Source: UBA1181 sp963626555 (GTDB taxonomy: Bacteria; Bacteroidota; Bacteroidia; Bacteroidales; Paludibacteraceae). Taken from it: a stretch of 64,000 bases of DNA. The position numbers were made by a program, and so were the translations under genes. The notes under the pieces were generated by a model. The model searched no databases and was not told where the DNA came from. It saw nothing but the letters and a program-made list of their open reading frames with translations. The stretch is from contig CAVFXQ010000009.1 of assembly GCA_963626555.1 (NCBI GenBank), positions 1-64,000 of the forward strand. The letters run 5' to 3'. Every line of letters begins with the position of its first letter. Within the stretch, counting starts at the first letter, position 1. Below are positions 1-8,138 of this stretch, one piece after another.

Positions 1-62
1 GAGATAATCACACTAAATCGCATAAAAAAAGTGAGATAAAGTGTGATTATCTCACATATTTG
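1..62. repeat. 62-bp palindromic repeat, left copy
   Basis: This copy matches 1573-1634 with one substitution (T at 23, C in the other copy). It contains a perfect 14-bp inverted repeat, GAGATAATCACACT at 1-14 against 40-53, and an overlapping 9-bp one, GTGAGATAA at 31-39 against 47-55. The half-site GAGATAA recurs at 1 and 33. It ends at the edge of the putative -33 element of the ATPase gene, so an operator role is plausible. The window begins exactly at its first base, so its true left limit is unknown. Confidence 0.9.
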
Positions 63-92
63 GGTTTTGGAAGGTTGAAACAAGTATATTTG
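59..92 (+). promoter_or_regulatory. putative promoter of first AAA+ ATPase
   Basis: TATATTTG at 85-92 matches the Bacteroidota -7 consensus TAnnTTTG. TTTG at 59-62 could be the -33 element with a 22-base spacer, slightly long. The -33 lies at the end of the 62-bp palindromic repeat, and the start codon follows at 114. Confidence 0.5.
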
Positions 93-113
93 CAATGATA
101 ATTTAATGCGACT

Positions 114-1550
114 ATGAGGCAGTGTATCATCGGTAGAGAAAAGGAACAGGCGGAATTAGAACGGTGTATGAAATCCAACCGGTCGGAGTTCGTTATTGTG
201 TATGGTAGAAGGCGTGTGGGCAAGACTTTCTTGGTAGACAATTTCTTCGACAGTACGTTTGATTTCACCTTCGTCGGAGGGCATCGTCTGACAAAGGCAA
301 AGCAATTGCGCCTTTTCGCTAAATCGCTAAAAAAATCGGCTGGACTTTCTAAGCAGCCTGTGTTCAAAGACTGGTTAGACGCTTTTGATGCGCTTGAGGG
401 GTATTTAGAGTCGCTTCCCGCTGATCGCAAAAAGGTGATTTTTATTGATGAGTTGCCTTGGATCGACACGCCTAAATCTGAATTTGTTGAGGCTTTAGAG
501 AGTTTTTGGAATAGCTGGGGCGCACGTCGTAATGATATCGTCTTTATCGCGAGTGGTTCTGCCTCATCATGGATGATGGATAAATTAGTGGAGAACCCCG
601 GCGGACTGCATGCCAGAATCACCTGCAACATCTATGTGCGACCATTTACACTAAAGGAGACGAAAGAATATCTTGTCAGCCAAGGAATGATTTTGGATGA
701 TTATCAAATCATTCAAATCTATATGATTCTGGGTGGAATCCCATTCTACTTGAGTCTGCTTAATCCTGACGAGGGCATCTTAGCGAACATCGACAGACTC
801 TTTTTCGAGCGGAACGGTGAACTAAGAACGGAGTTCGACGAACTCTATAACGCAATATTCAGTAACTCGGAAAAATATTTAGAAGTGGTTGATTTACTGA
901 ACAATAACAAAGAAGGACTCACCTATAATCAGATCTTATCATACGTCAAATTGGATGGCAGACGACTCACGACGATACTGAAGAATTTGGAACGATGTGA
1001 TTTCATCATCTCTTACATTCAGTTTGGCAACAAAGCCAAAGGAACAGTCTACCGCCTTGTGGATTTCTATACGCTGTTCTATTATAAATTCTTGGGTCAG
1101 AGGGATTCGAAAGATGAGCATTGGTGGACTAACAACTACGACTCCCGCTCCGTGATGGCGTGGCAGGGTGTGGCGTTCGAATTGGTTTGTCTCACCCACC
1201 TGCCTCAGATTAAACAGGCGTTAGGTATTTCGGGAATATCGACAGATGCTTCAATGTGGAGATATACGGCTGATAGAGACGACAAGGAAGATCAGGGGGC
1301 GCAGATAGATTTGGTTATCGATCGGGGCGACCACACTATCAATTTGTGTGAAATGAAATTCAGCACTACTCCGTATGTGATTAGTGAGAAATATGAGCAA
1401 CTCATACGCAATCGTATGGCTCTTTTCCGTGAGAAAACGAAAACCACAAAATCTCTGGTTTCAACTTTTGTTACCACGTTTGGTGTGGCAAACGGTATGC
1501 ACAAAAGCATTGTTGGAAAAGAGGTAACGGCAAAAGATCTGTTTTTATAG
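114..1550 (+). CDS. AAA+ ATPase with C-terminal DUF234-like nuclease fold
   Basis: The 478-residue protein has a Walker A motif GRRRVGKT at 31-38 and a Walker B strand VIFIDELPW near 106-114, followed by a sensor-like segment FIASGSASSWMMD. The middle looks like a winged-helix region. The C-terminus carries QIDLVID near 397 and CEMKFS near 412-417, the D...ExK pattern of PD-(D/E)XK nucleases as in DUF234-type archaeal/bacterial ATPases. The cellular role of this family is not known. The gene is bracketed by two copies of a 62-bp palindromic repeat, which suggests autoregulation or movement as a unit. Family assignment is by motif only; no substrate can be inferred. Confidence 0.85.
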   Translation: MRQCIIGREKEQAELERCMKSNRSEFVIVYGRRRVGKTFLVDNFFDSTFDFTFVGGHRLTKAKQLRLFAKSLKKSAGLSKQPVFKDWLDAFDALEGYLESLPADRKKVIFIDELPWIDTPKSEFVEALESFWNSWGARRNDIVFIASGSASSWMMDKLVENPGGLHARITCNIYVRPFTLKETKEYLVSQGMILDDYQIIQIYMILGGIPFYLSLLNPDEGILANIDRLFFERNGELRTEFDELYNAIFSNSEKYLEVVDLLNNNKEGLTYNQILSYVKLDGRRLTTILKNLERCDFIISYIQFGNKAKGTVYRLVDFYTLFYYKFLGQRDSKDEHWWTNNYDSRSVMAWQGVAFELVCLTHLPQIKQALGISGISTDASMWRYTADRDDKEDQGAQIDLVIDRGDHTINLCEMKFSTTPYVISEKYEQLIRNRMALFREKTKTTKSLVSTFVTTFGVANGMHKSIVGKEVTAKDLFL

Positions 1551-1572
1551 CTGCTTTTTTTCTCAAACTTGC

Positions 1573-1634
1573 GAGATAATCACACTAAATCGCACAAAAA
1601 AAGTGAGATAAAGTGTGATTATCTCACATATTTG
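1573..1634. repeat. 62-bp palindromic repeat, right copy
   Basis: Direct repeat of 1-62 with a single base difference, beginning 22 bases after the ATPase stop codon. Its 14-bp inverted repeat would also fold as a hairpin in the ATPase mRNA and could help end transcription. The identity of the two copies implies recent duplication, gene conversion or insertion of the ATPase unit. Confidence 0.9.
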
Positions 1635-1640
1635 ACCTCC

Positions 1641-1678
1641 ATCCGAAATTTACTGCAAATTTACAGTAAATTTCGGAT
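1641..1678. repeat. 15-bp inverted repeat with 11-bp phased AAATTTAC units
   Basis: ATCCGAAATTTACTG at 1641-1655 is the perfect reverse complement of 1664-1678, with an 8-base loop. Inside, AAATTTAC at 1646 and 1657 and AAATTTC at 1668 recur every 11 bases, about one helical turn. It lies between the ATPase-linked repeat and the ssb promoter. No T-run follows, so an operator or a relic of another palindrome fits better than a terminator. Confidence 0.75.
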
Positions 1679-1712
1679 AGCATACAACCGCATCTTTTTC
1701 TTTTCAGATTAA

Positions 1713-1744
1713 TTGCTTTTTCTCCTTTTTTAATGCTACATTTG
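1713..1744 (+). promoter_or_regulatory. ssb promoter
   Basis: TTG at 1713-1715, a 21-base spacer and TACATTTG at 1737-1744 match the Bacteroidota housekeeping promoter (-33 TTG, -7 TAnnTTTG). The ssb start codon follows 37 bases downstream. Confidence 0.65.
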
Positions 1745-1781
1745 CTTTGATAAGATTAAGTATAACTATAAATTAAAATCT

Positions 1782-2222
1782 ATGTCTGTTAACAAAGTCA
1801 TTTTGGTTGGCAATGTGGGCAAAGACCCAGAAGTAAGGTATGTCGATAAAGATGTGCCAGTAGCGAATTTTACATTAGCTACGAGTGAAAGAGGTTTTAA
1901 ACGTCAGGATGGTTCGGAAGTGGCAGAACGCACGGAATGGCATAACATCGTTGTATGGCGAGGATTGGCAAAGGTAGTTGAGTCGTATGTTCGTAAGGGA
2001 ACGCAGATTTATGTAGAGGGGAAGTTGCGCACTCGGTCGTGGACAGACCAGAATAATGTAACTCGTTATATCACCGAGGTGGTGGCAGACCAGTTGCAGT
2101 TGTTGGGTAAGAAGCCAGAAGGTGGTGTCGCTCCGTTGGCAGCTCCGCAAGAGTCGAGCAACAACGCTCCATTGCCGTCAGCCCCTCCTGTGGAGGAGAC
2201 GGTGGATGATCTGCCTTTCTAA
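1782..2222 (+). CDS. ssb: single-stranded DNA-binding protein
   Basis: SSB coats single-stranded DNA during replication, repair and recombination. The 146-residue protein has the OB-fold opening MSVNKVILVGNVGKDPEVRY, the segment ERTEWHNIVVWRGLAKVVESYVRKG typical of bacterial SSB, a proline-rich linker from about residue 115, and the acidic C-terminal tip DDLPF that recruits partner proteins. Length is normal. It lies just upstream of gldE-gldD, an arrangement common in Bacteroidota (often mutY-ssb-gldE-gldD; here mutY is 35 kb away). Confidence 0.97.
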   Translation: MSVNKVILVGNVGKDPEVRYVDKDVPVANFTLATSERGFKRQDGSEVAERTEWHNIVVWRGLAKVVESYVRKGTQIYVEGKLRTRSWTDQNNVTRYITEVVADQLQLLGKKPEGGVAPLAAPQESSNNAPLPSAPPVEETVDDLPF

Positions 2223-2251
2223 AGGTGCAATCTATTGTTTAAATAATTTGC

Positions 2252-2283
2252 TATATTTGCAAGGACGGAAAAATTCCGTCCTT
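2252..2283 (+). promoter_or_regulatory. -7 element and hairpin ahead of gldE
   Basis: TATATTTG at 2252-2259 matches the Bacteroidota -7 element. A perfect 10-bp stem follows at once, AAGGACGGAA 2261-2270 against 2274-2283 with a 3-base loop. No T-run follows. The hairpin may terminate ssb poorly or lie at the 5' end of the gldE transcript. Confidence 0.5.
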
Positions 2284-2308
2284 GTCTGTTTAACAAAATT
2301 ATTATCAC

Positions 2309-3670
2309 TTGGATATCCCGTTACCTATAGTTGACTCTGTGAGTCATTGGTTTGGTGCAAACAGCACTGAAAGCACTGAAATGTATGTGATTTTGGGTGT
2401 TCTCTCAGTTTTCACCATCGTTTCTTTCATATTTTTATCGTATATCGCCTATTTTGAGGCAGAGTTTTTTTCATTATCAGCCAGCGAAATGGCAGAGGTG
2501 AAAATATCGAGCGACCCGAAATTCAATCGGCTTAAATCGTTGTCAGAGAATCCTTTAAGAACATTAGGAAGTGTCATTGTGGCGCGTTATATCACAATCG
2601 CATTTTCGTTGGTCATCGGGGTTTTTATCATCAGCACGATTTTAGAATTGACCGGTATTAGTAGAGGTTTGATTTGCGTCATTTCGTTGTTAGTGATGGT
2701 CTGTCTGCTGTTCACTTTCACGGAGTTCATTCCGGAGAGGATGGTAAAGAGAGAGAGTCCATTCACTATTTGCAGGGGTGCATCTATCGTGGCGGCGTTC
2801 GGATGGGTTTTCCGTCCGTTTGTCAATAGGATGGTTCACTCTACAGGCATAGTGGAGCGTCGCTTAGAGTCGCGCACACAGAGAAGTGCGGCCATTGACG
2901 ATATATCCGACTCGCTAAACCTCAACGGTGCGGATGTAGACGAGAAGGAGATGCTCCGAGGTATGTTGGAGTTTGGTAAGACGACGGTCGACGAGATTAT
3001 GCAGCCACGTGTCGACATTGTTGATATTGACTATGAAAGTGACTTTGAGACGGTGCTGAAGATAGTCCGCGAATCAGAATACTCTCGATTGCCGGTCTAC
3101 TGTGATTCTATCGACTACGTCAAGGGAATCCTCTACATCAAGGATTTTTTGCAATATACCGACCAAGGAAAGGAGTTTAAGTGGCAGGAGCATATTCGCG
3201 ATCCCTATTTTGTGCCAGAGCATAAGAAGATAGATGACCTCTTCAGGGAATTTCAGAAGAAGCACATCCACATGGCTATCGTCGTGGACGAGTTTGGAGG
3301 AACGGCGGGAATCGTAACGATGGAAGACATCATTGAGGTGATCGTTGGTGATATATGCGACGAACACGATGAGGAGGAGACGCAGGTGACACAGTTGACG
3401 AATCAGTCGTATTTGTTAGATGGGAAGCTGTTGTTGTCTGATTTCTATCGCATTGAGGATGTTGACAAAGAGATATTTGAGTCTATTGAGGGAGATGCCG
3501 ACACGTTGGCGGGTTTGATTTTGGAAGTAAAGGGATATATCCCTGCGAAGGGCGAAAAGATAGAGGTGGAGAACTATCTCTTTGAGATTGTATCGGCAGA
3601 CAAACGCCGTATTCGCGAGGTGATTATGACTATCAAAGAAGAAGAAAAGAAAAAGACGGAGGAGAAATAG
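2309..3670 (+). CDS. gldE: gliding motility-associated protein GldE (CNNM/CorC-like)
   Basis: The 453-residue membrane protein has hydrophobic segments near residues 25-45, 90-110 and 112-135 (CNNM/DUF21-type region), then a CBS-domain pair around 215-340 (EIMQPRVDIVDID, then GTAGIVTMEDIIEVIVGDI) and a CorC_HlyC-type C-terminal domain. CNNM/CorC proteins are linked to Mg/Co ion efflux. GldE is known in Bacteroidota as a companion of the lipoprotein GldD, needed for gliding and T9SS function in gliders and conserved in many non-gliders. The start given is TTG at 2309; an in-frame ATG at 2381 is the alternative. gldD follows after 2 bases, so the two are co-transcribed. Confidence 0.9.
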   Translation: MDIPLPIVDSVSHWFGANSTESTEMYVILGVLSVFTIVSFIFLSYIAYFEAEFFSLSASEMAEVKISSDPKFNRLKSLSENPLRTLGSVIVARYITIAFSLVIGVFIISTILELTGISRGLICVISLLVMVCLLFTFTEFIPERMVKRESPFTICRGASIVAAFGWVFRPFVNRMVHSTGIVERRLESRTQRSAAIDDISDSLNLNGADVDEKEMLRGMLEFGKTTVDEIMQPRVDIVDIDYESDFETVLKIVRESEYSRLPVYCDSIDYVKGILYIKDFLQYTDQGKEFKWQEHIRDPYFVPEHKKIDDLFREFQKKHIHMAIVVDEFGGTAGIVTMEDIIEVIVGDICDEHDEEETQVTQLTNQSYLLDGKLLLSDFYRIEDVDKEIFESIEGDADTLAGLILEVKGYIPAKGEKIEVENYLFEIVSADKRRIREVIMTIKEEEKKKTEEK

Positions 3671-3672
3671 GT

Positions 3673-4263
3673 ATGGATTGTATGAAAATGTTGATTCGTT
3701 GTTGGTTGATGGCTATGTTATGTGTCGTCGTTGCAACATCATGCAGCAACGGTGTGCCGAAGCCTCGTGGGTATTTTCGCATTGAACTACCCGAGAAGGA
3801 GTATGCAGAGTATCGCCATGATCAGTTTCCTTGCCAATTCGACTATCCAGAGAATGTGTCGAATGTGCAGTTGAGCGGATCTAATCAAGATTCCGCATGG
3901 ATCAATATCGTCTATCCATCCTATAAAGCGAAGATTTATTGCACCTATCGCACGTTGAATGGCAATTTCCAGCAACTTTCGGAAGATTCTCGTAATCTGG
4001 TCTACAAGCCCCATACTGTAAAAGCGGATGCCATCACCGAGCAGGTTTACCTCAACGATGAGCATAAAGTTTACGGCGTTTTATATGAGTTGAAAGGCAA
4101 TACAGCATCCAATATTCAGTTTGTAATGTCGGACAGCACGAAGCATTTTTTGCGTGGAGCGCTATATTTCGATGTGAACCCAAACAAAGATTCGCTCTCG
4201 CCTGTCGTAGATTATATTCGAGAAGACATTGTCCGTCTTGTTGAGTCGTTAGAATGGAAATAA
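3673..4263 (+). CDS. gldD: gliding motility lipoprotein GldD
   Basis: The 196-residue protein starts with a hydrophobic signal peptide ending in a lipobox-like VATSC near residue 24, so it is probably an inner- or outer-membrane lipoprotein. The next segment, PKPRGYFRIELPEKEY, is a hallmark of GldD. Its biochemical role is unknown, but it works with GldE and the type IX secretion/gliding machinery. Start codons at 3673, 3682 or 3688 are all possible. The gene sits 2 bases after gldE and 7 bases before gldG. Confidence 0.93.
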   Translation: MDCMKMLIRCWLMAMLCVVVATSCSNGVPKPRGYFRIELPEKEYAEYRHDQFPCQFDYPENVSNVQLSGSNQDSAWINIVYPSYKAKIYCTYRTLNGNFQQLSEDSRNLVYKPHTVKADAITEQVYLNDEHKVYGVLYELKGNTASNIQFVMSDSTKHFLRGALYFDVNPNKDSLSPVVDYIREDIVRLVESLEWK

Positions 4264-4270
4264 AGGAGAA

Positions 4271-5965
4271 ATGAAAAGTGTATTGATAAAGAAAATCGGG
4301 AGAACTGCTCTCTTTGTGGCAGTTGCCGCTGTGGTGTGCTTCCTTTCTGAGAAGTTTTTCTTTCGTTTAGATTTAACGTCAGAAAAAAGATACACTTTGT
4401 CTGACAACACAAAGCACTTGCTGAGCAGTTTAGACAAGGAGATAGAGGTGGTCATCTATTTAGATGGCGACCTTAACTCGGGTTTTCTTCGTCTTCGAAA
4501 GGCAACGAAGGAGTTGTTAGACGAATTTGATGCCTACGCTGGAAAGCGTGTGAAATACCAGTTTGTTAATCCATCGGAGGGTGCTACCAACGAGGAGCGT
4601 CAGAAGAAATACGAGGAACTGGAAAAAAAAGGTATGCGAGGCATAATGGTGTACGACAAAGATGCTGAGGGCGAGTCTCGACAGAAAGTAGTCTATCCTT
4701 GGGCGGAAATCCATTTTGGAGACAAAACCAGAATGGTGAATTTGTTGAAAAACATACCGAATAGGTCAGGAGAAGAGAATCTGAATGTTTCAATTGAATC
4801 TTTGGAATATGAGGTGACGGATGTATTGCGCATATTGACTACCACAACAGTACCCAAGGTAGCTTTTTTGGAGGGACATGGTGAGTTTGACGAGCCTTTT
4901 GTTTACGATTTCACACAAACATTAAGCTATTACTATCAAGTAGATAGAGGTATCCTTTCGGGAACTGTCGGCGAATTGGACGGCTATGAGGCTGTGATTA
5001 TCGCAGGGCCGACGGAGAAGTTCTCGGAGAAAGACAAATATGTGTTAGATCAGTACATTATGAATGGTGGTCGTGTGATGTGGCTGATTGATGGTGCTAG
5101 GATCTCGTTGGACAGTCTTTCGACTGCGTCGCAGACGATTGGAGTAGAGAACGATGTCAACCTCTCCGACCAATTATTCAAATATGGGGTTCGTATTAAT
5201 GCGGATTTGGTTCAAGATGTGCAGTGCGTGTTGATACCTGTCAACACGGCTCGTATGGGCGACAGTCCGAAGTATGAGCCAATGTCGTGGTACTATTCTC
5301 CGCTTATGCTGACCGTTCCCGTCCACCCTATTTCAAAGAATCTCGCTCCGGTCAAGACAGAGTTCGTCAGTTCGCTCAATTTTGTGAATAACACTGATCA
5401 AATACAGAAGACTCCCCTACTTGTTTCCTCTACGGGCACGCATGTTCAGAATATTCCGTCCATTGTCAGTATGGATATTGTCAATGTGGAGCAGAATGGT
5501 TATTATTTCAATCAGCACAATGTGATGGCGGGCGCAGTCTTAGAAGGCGTATTTCCTTCTGTTTTTACCAATAGGATGGTGCCTGAAGGCGTGATAGGTA
5601 AGACAGAAATGCGTATTGAGAGTAAACCGACGAAAATGGTGGTTGTCACAGATGGAGATGTCATACGCAATGAAGTGCAAGGAAGCGGATCGAAAGCTAA
5701 TGTTTTGCCTTTGGGGTATGATAGATATATGAACCAGAAATTTGGCAACAGCGACTTTTTGTTGAATGCAGTCAATTACCTCACCGATGATGATGGGTGG
5801 CTCAATCTACGAGCCAGAGAAGTGAAGTTGAGGTTGCTCAACAAGCCAGCGGTGATAGGTCAGCGTCGTTTTTGGCAGACGGTGAACATTGTCTTGCCGT
5901 TGGTGTTTGTCGGTTTGTTCGGACTGATATTCACTTTTGTCAGGAAGCGAAAATACACGAAATAA
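4271..5965 (+). CDS. gldG: GldG-like ABC transporter auxiliary protein
   Basis: The 564-residue protein has an N-terminal membrane anchor (about 10-30), a large periplasmic region beginning RLDLTSEKRYTLSDNT, typical of GldG/ABC_transp_aux proteins, and a C-terminal membrane helix near 535-556 followed by basic residues. In Flavobacterium, GldG pairs with the permease GldF and the ATPase GldA. Here gldG follows gldD after 7 bases and no gldF lies beside it, which is unusual. Length is normal for GldG. Identification rests on the N-terminal signature and topology. Confidence 0.85.
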   Translation: MKSVLIKKIGRTALFVAVAAVVCFLSEKFFFRLDLTSEKRYTLSDNTKHLLSSLDKEIEVVIYLDGDLNSGFLRLRKATKELLDEFDAYAGKRVKYQFVNPSEGATNEERQKKYEELEKKGMRGIMVYDKDAEGESRQKVVYPWAEIHFGDKTRMVNLLKNIPNRSGEENLNVSIESLEYEVTDVLRILTTTTVPKVAFLEGHGEFDEPFVYDFTQTLSYYYQVDRGILSGTVGELDGYEAVIIAGPTEKFSEKDKYVLDQYIMNGGRVMWLIDGARISLDSLSTASQTIGVENDVNLSDQLFKYGVRINADLVQDVQCVLIPVNTARMGDSPKYEPMSWYYSPLMLTVPVHPISKNLAPVKTEFVSSLNFVNNTDQIQKTPLLVSSTGTHVQNIPSIVSMDIVNVEQNGYYFNQHNVMAGAVLEGVFPSVFTNRMVPEGVIGKTEMRIESKPTKMVVVTDGDVIRNEVQGSGSKANVLPLGYDRYMNQKFGNSDFLLNAVNYLTDDDGWLNLRAREVKLRLLNKPAVIGQRRFWQTVNIVLPLVFVGLFGLIFTFVRKRKYTK

Positions 5966-6071
5966 GAGGGAAGGGCTGACTTCTGACATTGTTAATAACT
6001 TGTTAGAAATTCGTTTATAATTCGTTGAAAACACACATTGAGAAAGAGACTTTTCAGAAGATTCGTTTCGT

Positions 6072-6079
6072 TATCTTTG
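6072..6079 (+). promoter_or_regulatory. -7 element of dnaN promoter
   Basis: TATCTTTG matches TAnnTTTG and lies 55 bases before the dnaN start. No convincing -33 TTTG is seen at the usual distance. Confidence 0.45.
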
Positions 6080-6134
6080 CAGATAGGGGGTGAAGGTCCT
6101 TCTTAAAAAGAGATAATAAAATAAAAGTATATAT

Positions 6135-7265
6135 ATGAATTTTTCAGTATCAAGTGCCACTCTATTGACACATTTGCAGGCGATCAGTCGTGTGATTAAT
6201 TCCAAGAACACGTTGCCTATTTTGGATAACTTCTTGTTTAATTTGCATGACGGTGTTTTGACGATAACCGCTGCCGATATGGAGACTACAATGACGACGA
6301 CCGTAACTCTAAACAGTTCGGAGGGTTCGGGTCTTGTAGCTTTGTCTGCAAAGATTTTGATGGACACATTGAAAGAGTTTTCAGACGAGCCGTTGAACTT
6401 TGACATCAACGACTCTAACTATATGATGAAAATCACATCTGTAGCCAATAACGGAAAGTATGAGTTTATTGGTCAGAATGCAGACGAGTTTCCTAAGATG
6501 CGTGATTTGGATGAGAACAATTCGCGAATCATCATACCATCCAATGTTTTGAATATGGGTATTACGGCAACAGCGTTTGCTACGAGCGAGTCGGAAACAC
6601 ACCCTATCATGGGCGGTATCTATTTCGATATTACTACGGAAAATATTACGTTCGTTGCCACTGATGGTCGTAAGTTGGTGCGCATCAAGAGTACTTCTAC
6701 AAAGGGAGAGTCTAATAACTCTTTCGTTTTGCCTAAGAAACCTATCGCACTTTTGAAAACCATTCTTTCGAAAGAGCCAGGCGATGTTGAAGTGAGATTT
6801 GACTCAAAGAATGTCTACTTTAAATTGTCAGACTACCAGTTGGTTTGTCGCTTGATTGAGGGTAACTATCCTAATTACAACGCTGTTATTCCGACAAATA
6901 ATCCAAATAAGGCAGTGATAGAGAGAACGGCACTGCTCAACGCTCTCCGTCGTGTTGCTGTGTATGCAAGCCAGTCTACTAACCTTGTGAAAATGGATTT
7001 TGAGAACAACCAACTCACTTGTTCTGCTCAGGATTTTGACTTCTCTATCTCAGCAGAGGAGAGTTTGAGTTGTAGTTACGAGGGAGAACCGATAAAGATA
7101 GGTTTCAAGTGTTCTATCATGATTGACATGTTGAACAATTTGAATTCTGATAATGTCGCTATGGAGATGTCTGATCCTGCGCGTGCAGGTCTTCTTTTGC
7201 CTTTAGAGCAGAACGGGACGGAGGATGTTTTGATGCTTTTGATGCCAATGCAGTTGGCTGACTAA
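6135..7265 (+). CDS. dnaN: DNA polymerase III beta sliding clamp
   Basis: The clamp encircles DNA and tethers polymerase III and repair enzymes. The 376-residue length and three repeated clamp folds fit DnaN. Recognisable segments are SKNTLPILDNFLF near 26, HPIMGGIYFD near 158, FVATDGRKLVRI, and the C-terminal LLMPMQLAD, close to the usual LxPMRL ending. The gene has its own -7 element at 6072 and is followed after 78 bases by a DnaQ-like exonuclease, so clamp and exonuclease may share a transcript. Confidence 0.97.
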   Translation: MNFSVSSATLLTHLQAISRVINSKNTLPILDNFLFNLHDGVLTITAADMETTMTTTVTLNSSEGSGLVALSAKILMDTLKEFSDEPLNFDINDSNYMMKITSVANNGKYEFIGQNADEFPKMRDLDENNSRIIIPSNVLNMGITATAFATSESETHPIMGGIYFDITTENITFVATDGRKLVRIKSTSTKGESNNSFVLPKKPIALLKTILSKEPGDVEVRFDSKNVYFKLSDYQLVCRLIEGNYPNYNAVIPTNNPNKAVIERTALLNALRRVAVYASQSTNLVKMDFENNQLTCSAQDFDFSISAEESLSCSYEGEPIKIGFKCSIMIDMLNNLNSDNVAMEMSDPARAGLLLPLEQNGTEDVLMLLMPMQLAD

Positions 7266-7343
7266 TGGTATAATTAGGGACAGGTTGAAGAAATTCCTTT
7301 GACTTGTCCTTTTCTCTTTTTCAAGGACTTAAATAGCGAAAAG

Positions 7344-8129
7344 ATGGAGTTGAATTTGAAGAAGCCAATTGTTTTCTTTGATTTAGAAACTACTGGACTA
7401 AACATCGTTACAGATAGGATCATTGAGCTTTCAATGATTAAGGTGATGCCGAATGGCGATCAGGAGGTTAAAACCAGGCGAGTTAAACCCGTAGATTTGG
7501 GAGGCGTTCAGATACCGCTTCCTAAAGAGGTGGTTGATTTGACGCACATTACTGATGACGATTTGAAAGATCAACCAACCTTTAAGGAGATAGCTAAGTC
7601 GTTGGCAGAATGGATAAAAGGTTGTGATTTAGGAGGTTATAACTCAAATCGTTTTGACATTCCGTTGTTGGCAGAAGAATTTATACGTGCGGGTGTAGAC
7701 ATAGATTTGCGTAGAAGCAAGTTTGTTGATGCGCAAGTTATTTTCAATAAAAAGGAGCAGAGAACGCTTACCGCTGCTTATAAGTTCTATTGCGACAAGG
7801 ACTTGGAGGGGGCGCACGGAGCACAGGCAGACATCTTGGCTACATACGAAGTGTTGAAGGCGCAGCTTGATCGTTACCCTGATTTGAAGAACGACATAGA
7901 CTTCTTGGCAGAGTATTCCGCTCATAACAATAATGTAGATTTCGCAGGTCGTTTCGTCTATAATGACAAGAAGGAAGAGATTGTGAATTTCGGAAAGTAC
8001 AAAGGAAGAAAATTAGCTGAAGTACTGCTGACCGACCCTGGTTACTATAATTGGATGATGCAGAGTGATTTCACCTTAGACACTAAGCGAATGCTCACTC
8101 AGGTAAAGATAAAATACAATATTCGCTAA
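7344..8129 (+). CDS. 3'-5' exonuclease, DnaQ/DEDDh family
   Basis: The 261-residue protein has ExoI motif FDLETTG at about 12-18 (catalytic D and E), a middle motif GYNSNRFDIPLL, and HGAQADI near 160 with the H and D of ExoIII, so all DEDDh residues are visible. The C-terminal part includes NFGKYKGRKLAEV, a putative small accessory module found in related Bacteroidota proteins. It probably acts as a proofreading or processing exonuclease. Start at 7344 is preferred because the family begins directly before FDLETTG; an in-frame start at 7299 would add 15 residues. Confidence 0.9.
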   Translation: MELNLKKPIVFFDLETTGLNIVTDRIIELSMIKVMPNGDQEVKTRRVKPVDLGGVQIPLPKEVVDLTHITDDDLKDQPTFKEIAKSLAEWIKGCDLGGYNSNRFDIPLLAEEFIRAGVDIDLRRSKFVDAQVIFNKKEQRTLTAAYKFYCDKDLEGAHGAQADILATYEVLKAQLDRYPDLKNDIDFLAEYSAHNNNVDFAGRFVYNDKKEEIVNFGKYKGRKLAEVLLTDPGYYNWMMQSDFTLDTKRMLTQVKIKYNIR

Positions 8130-8138
8130 GAAAATTAT

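Noticed and set aside
47..631. 194-codon frame on the minus strand across the first ATPase gene
   Set aside because: It lies antisense to a gene with clear Walker motifs and has no domain-like pattern of its own.
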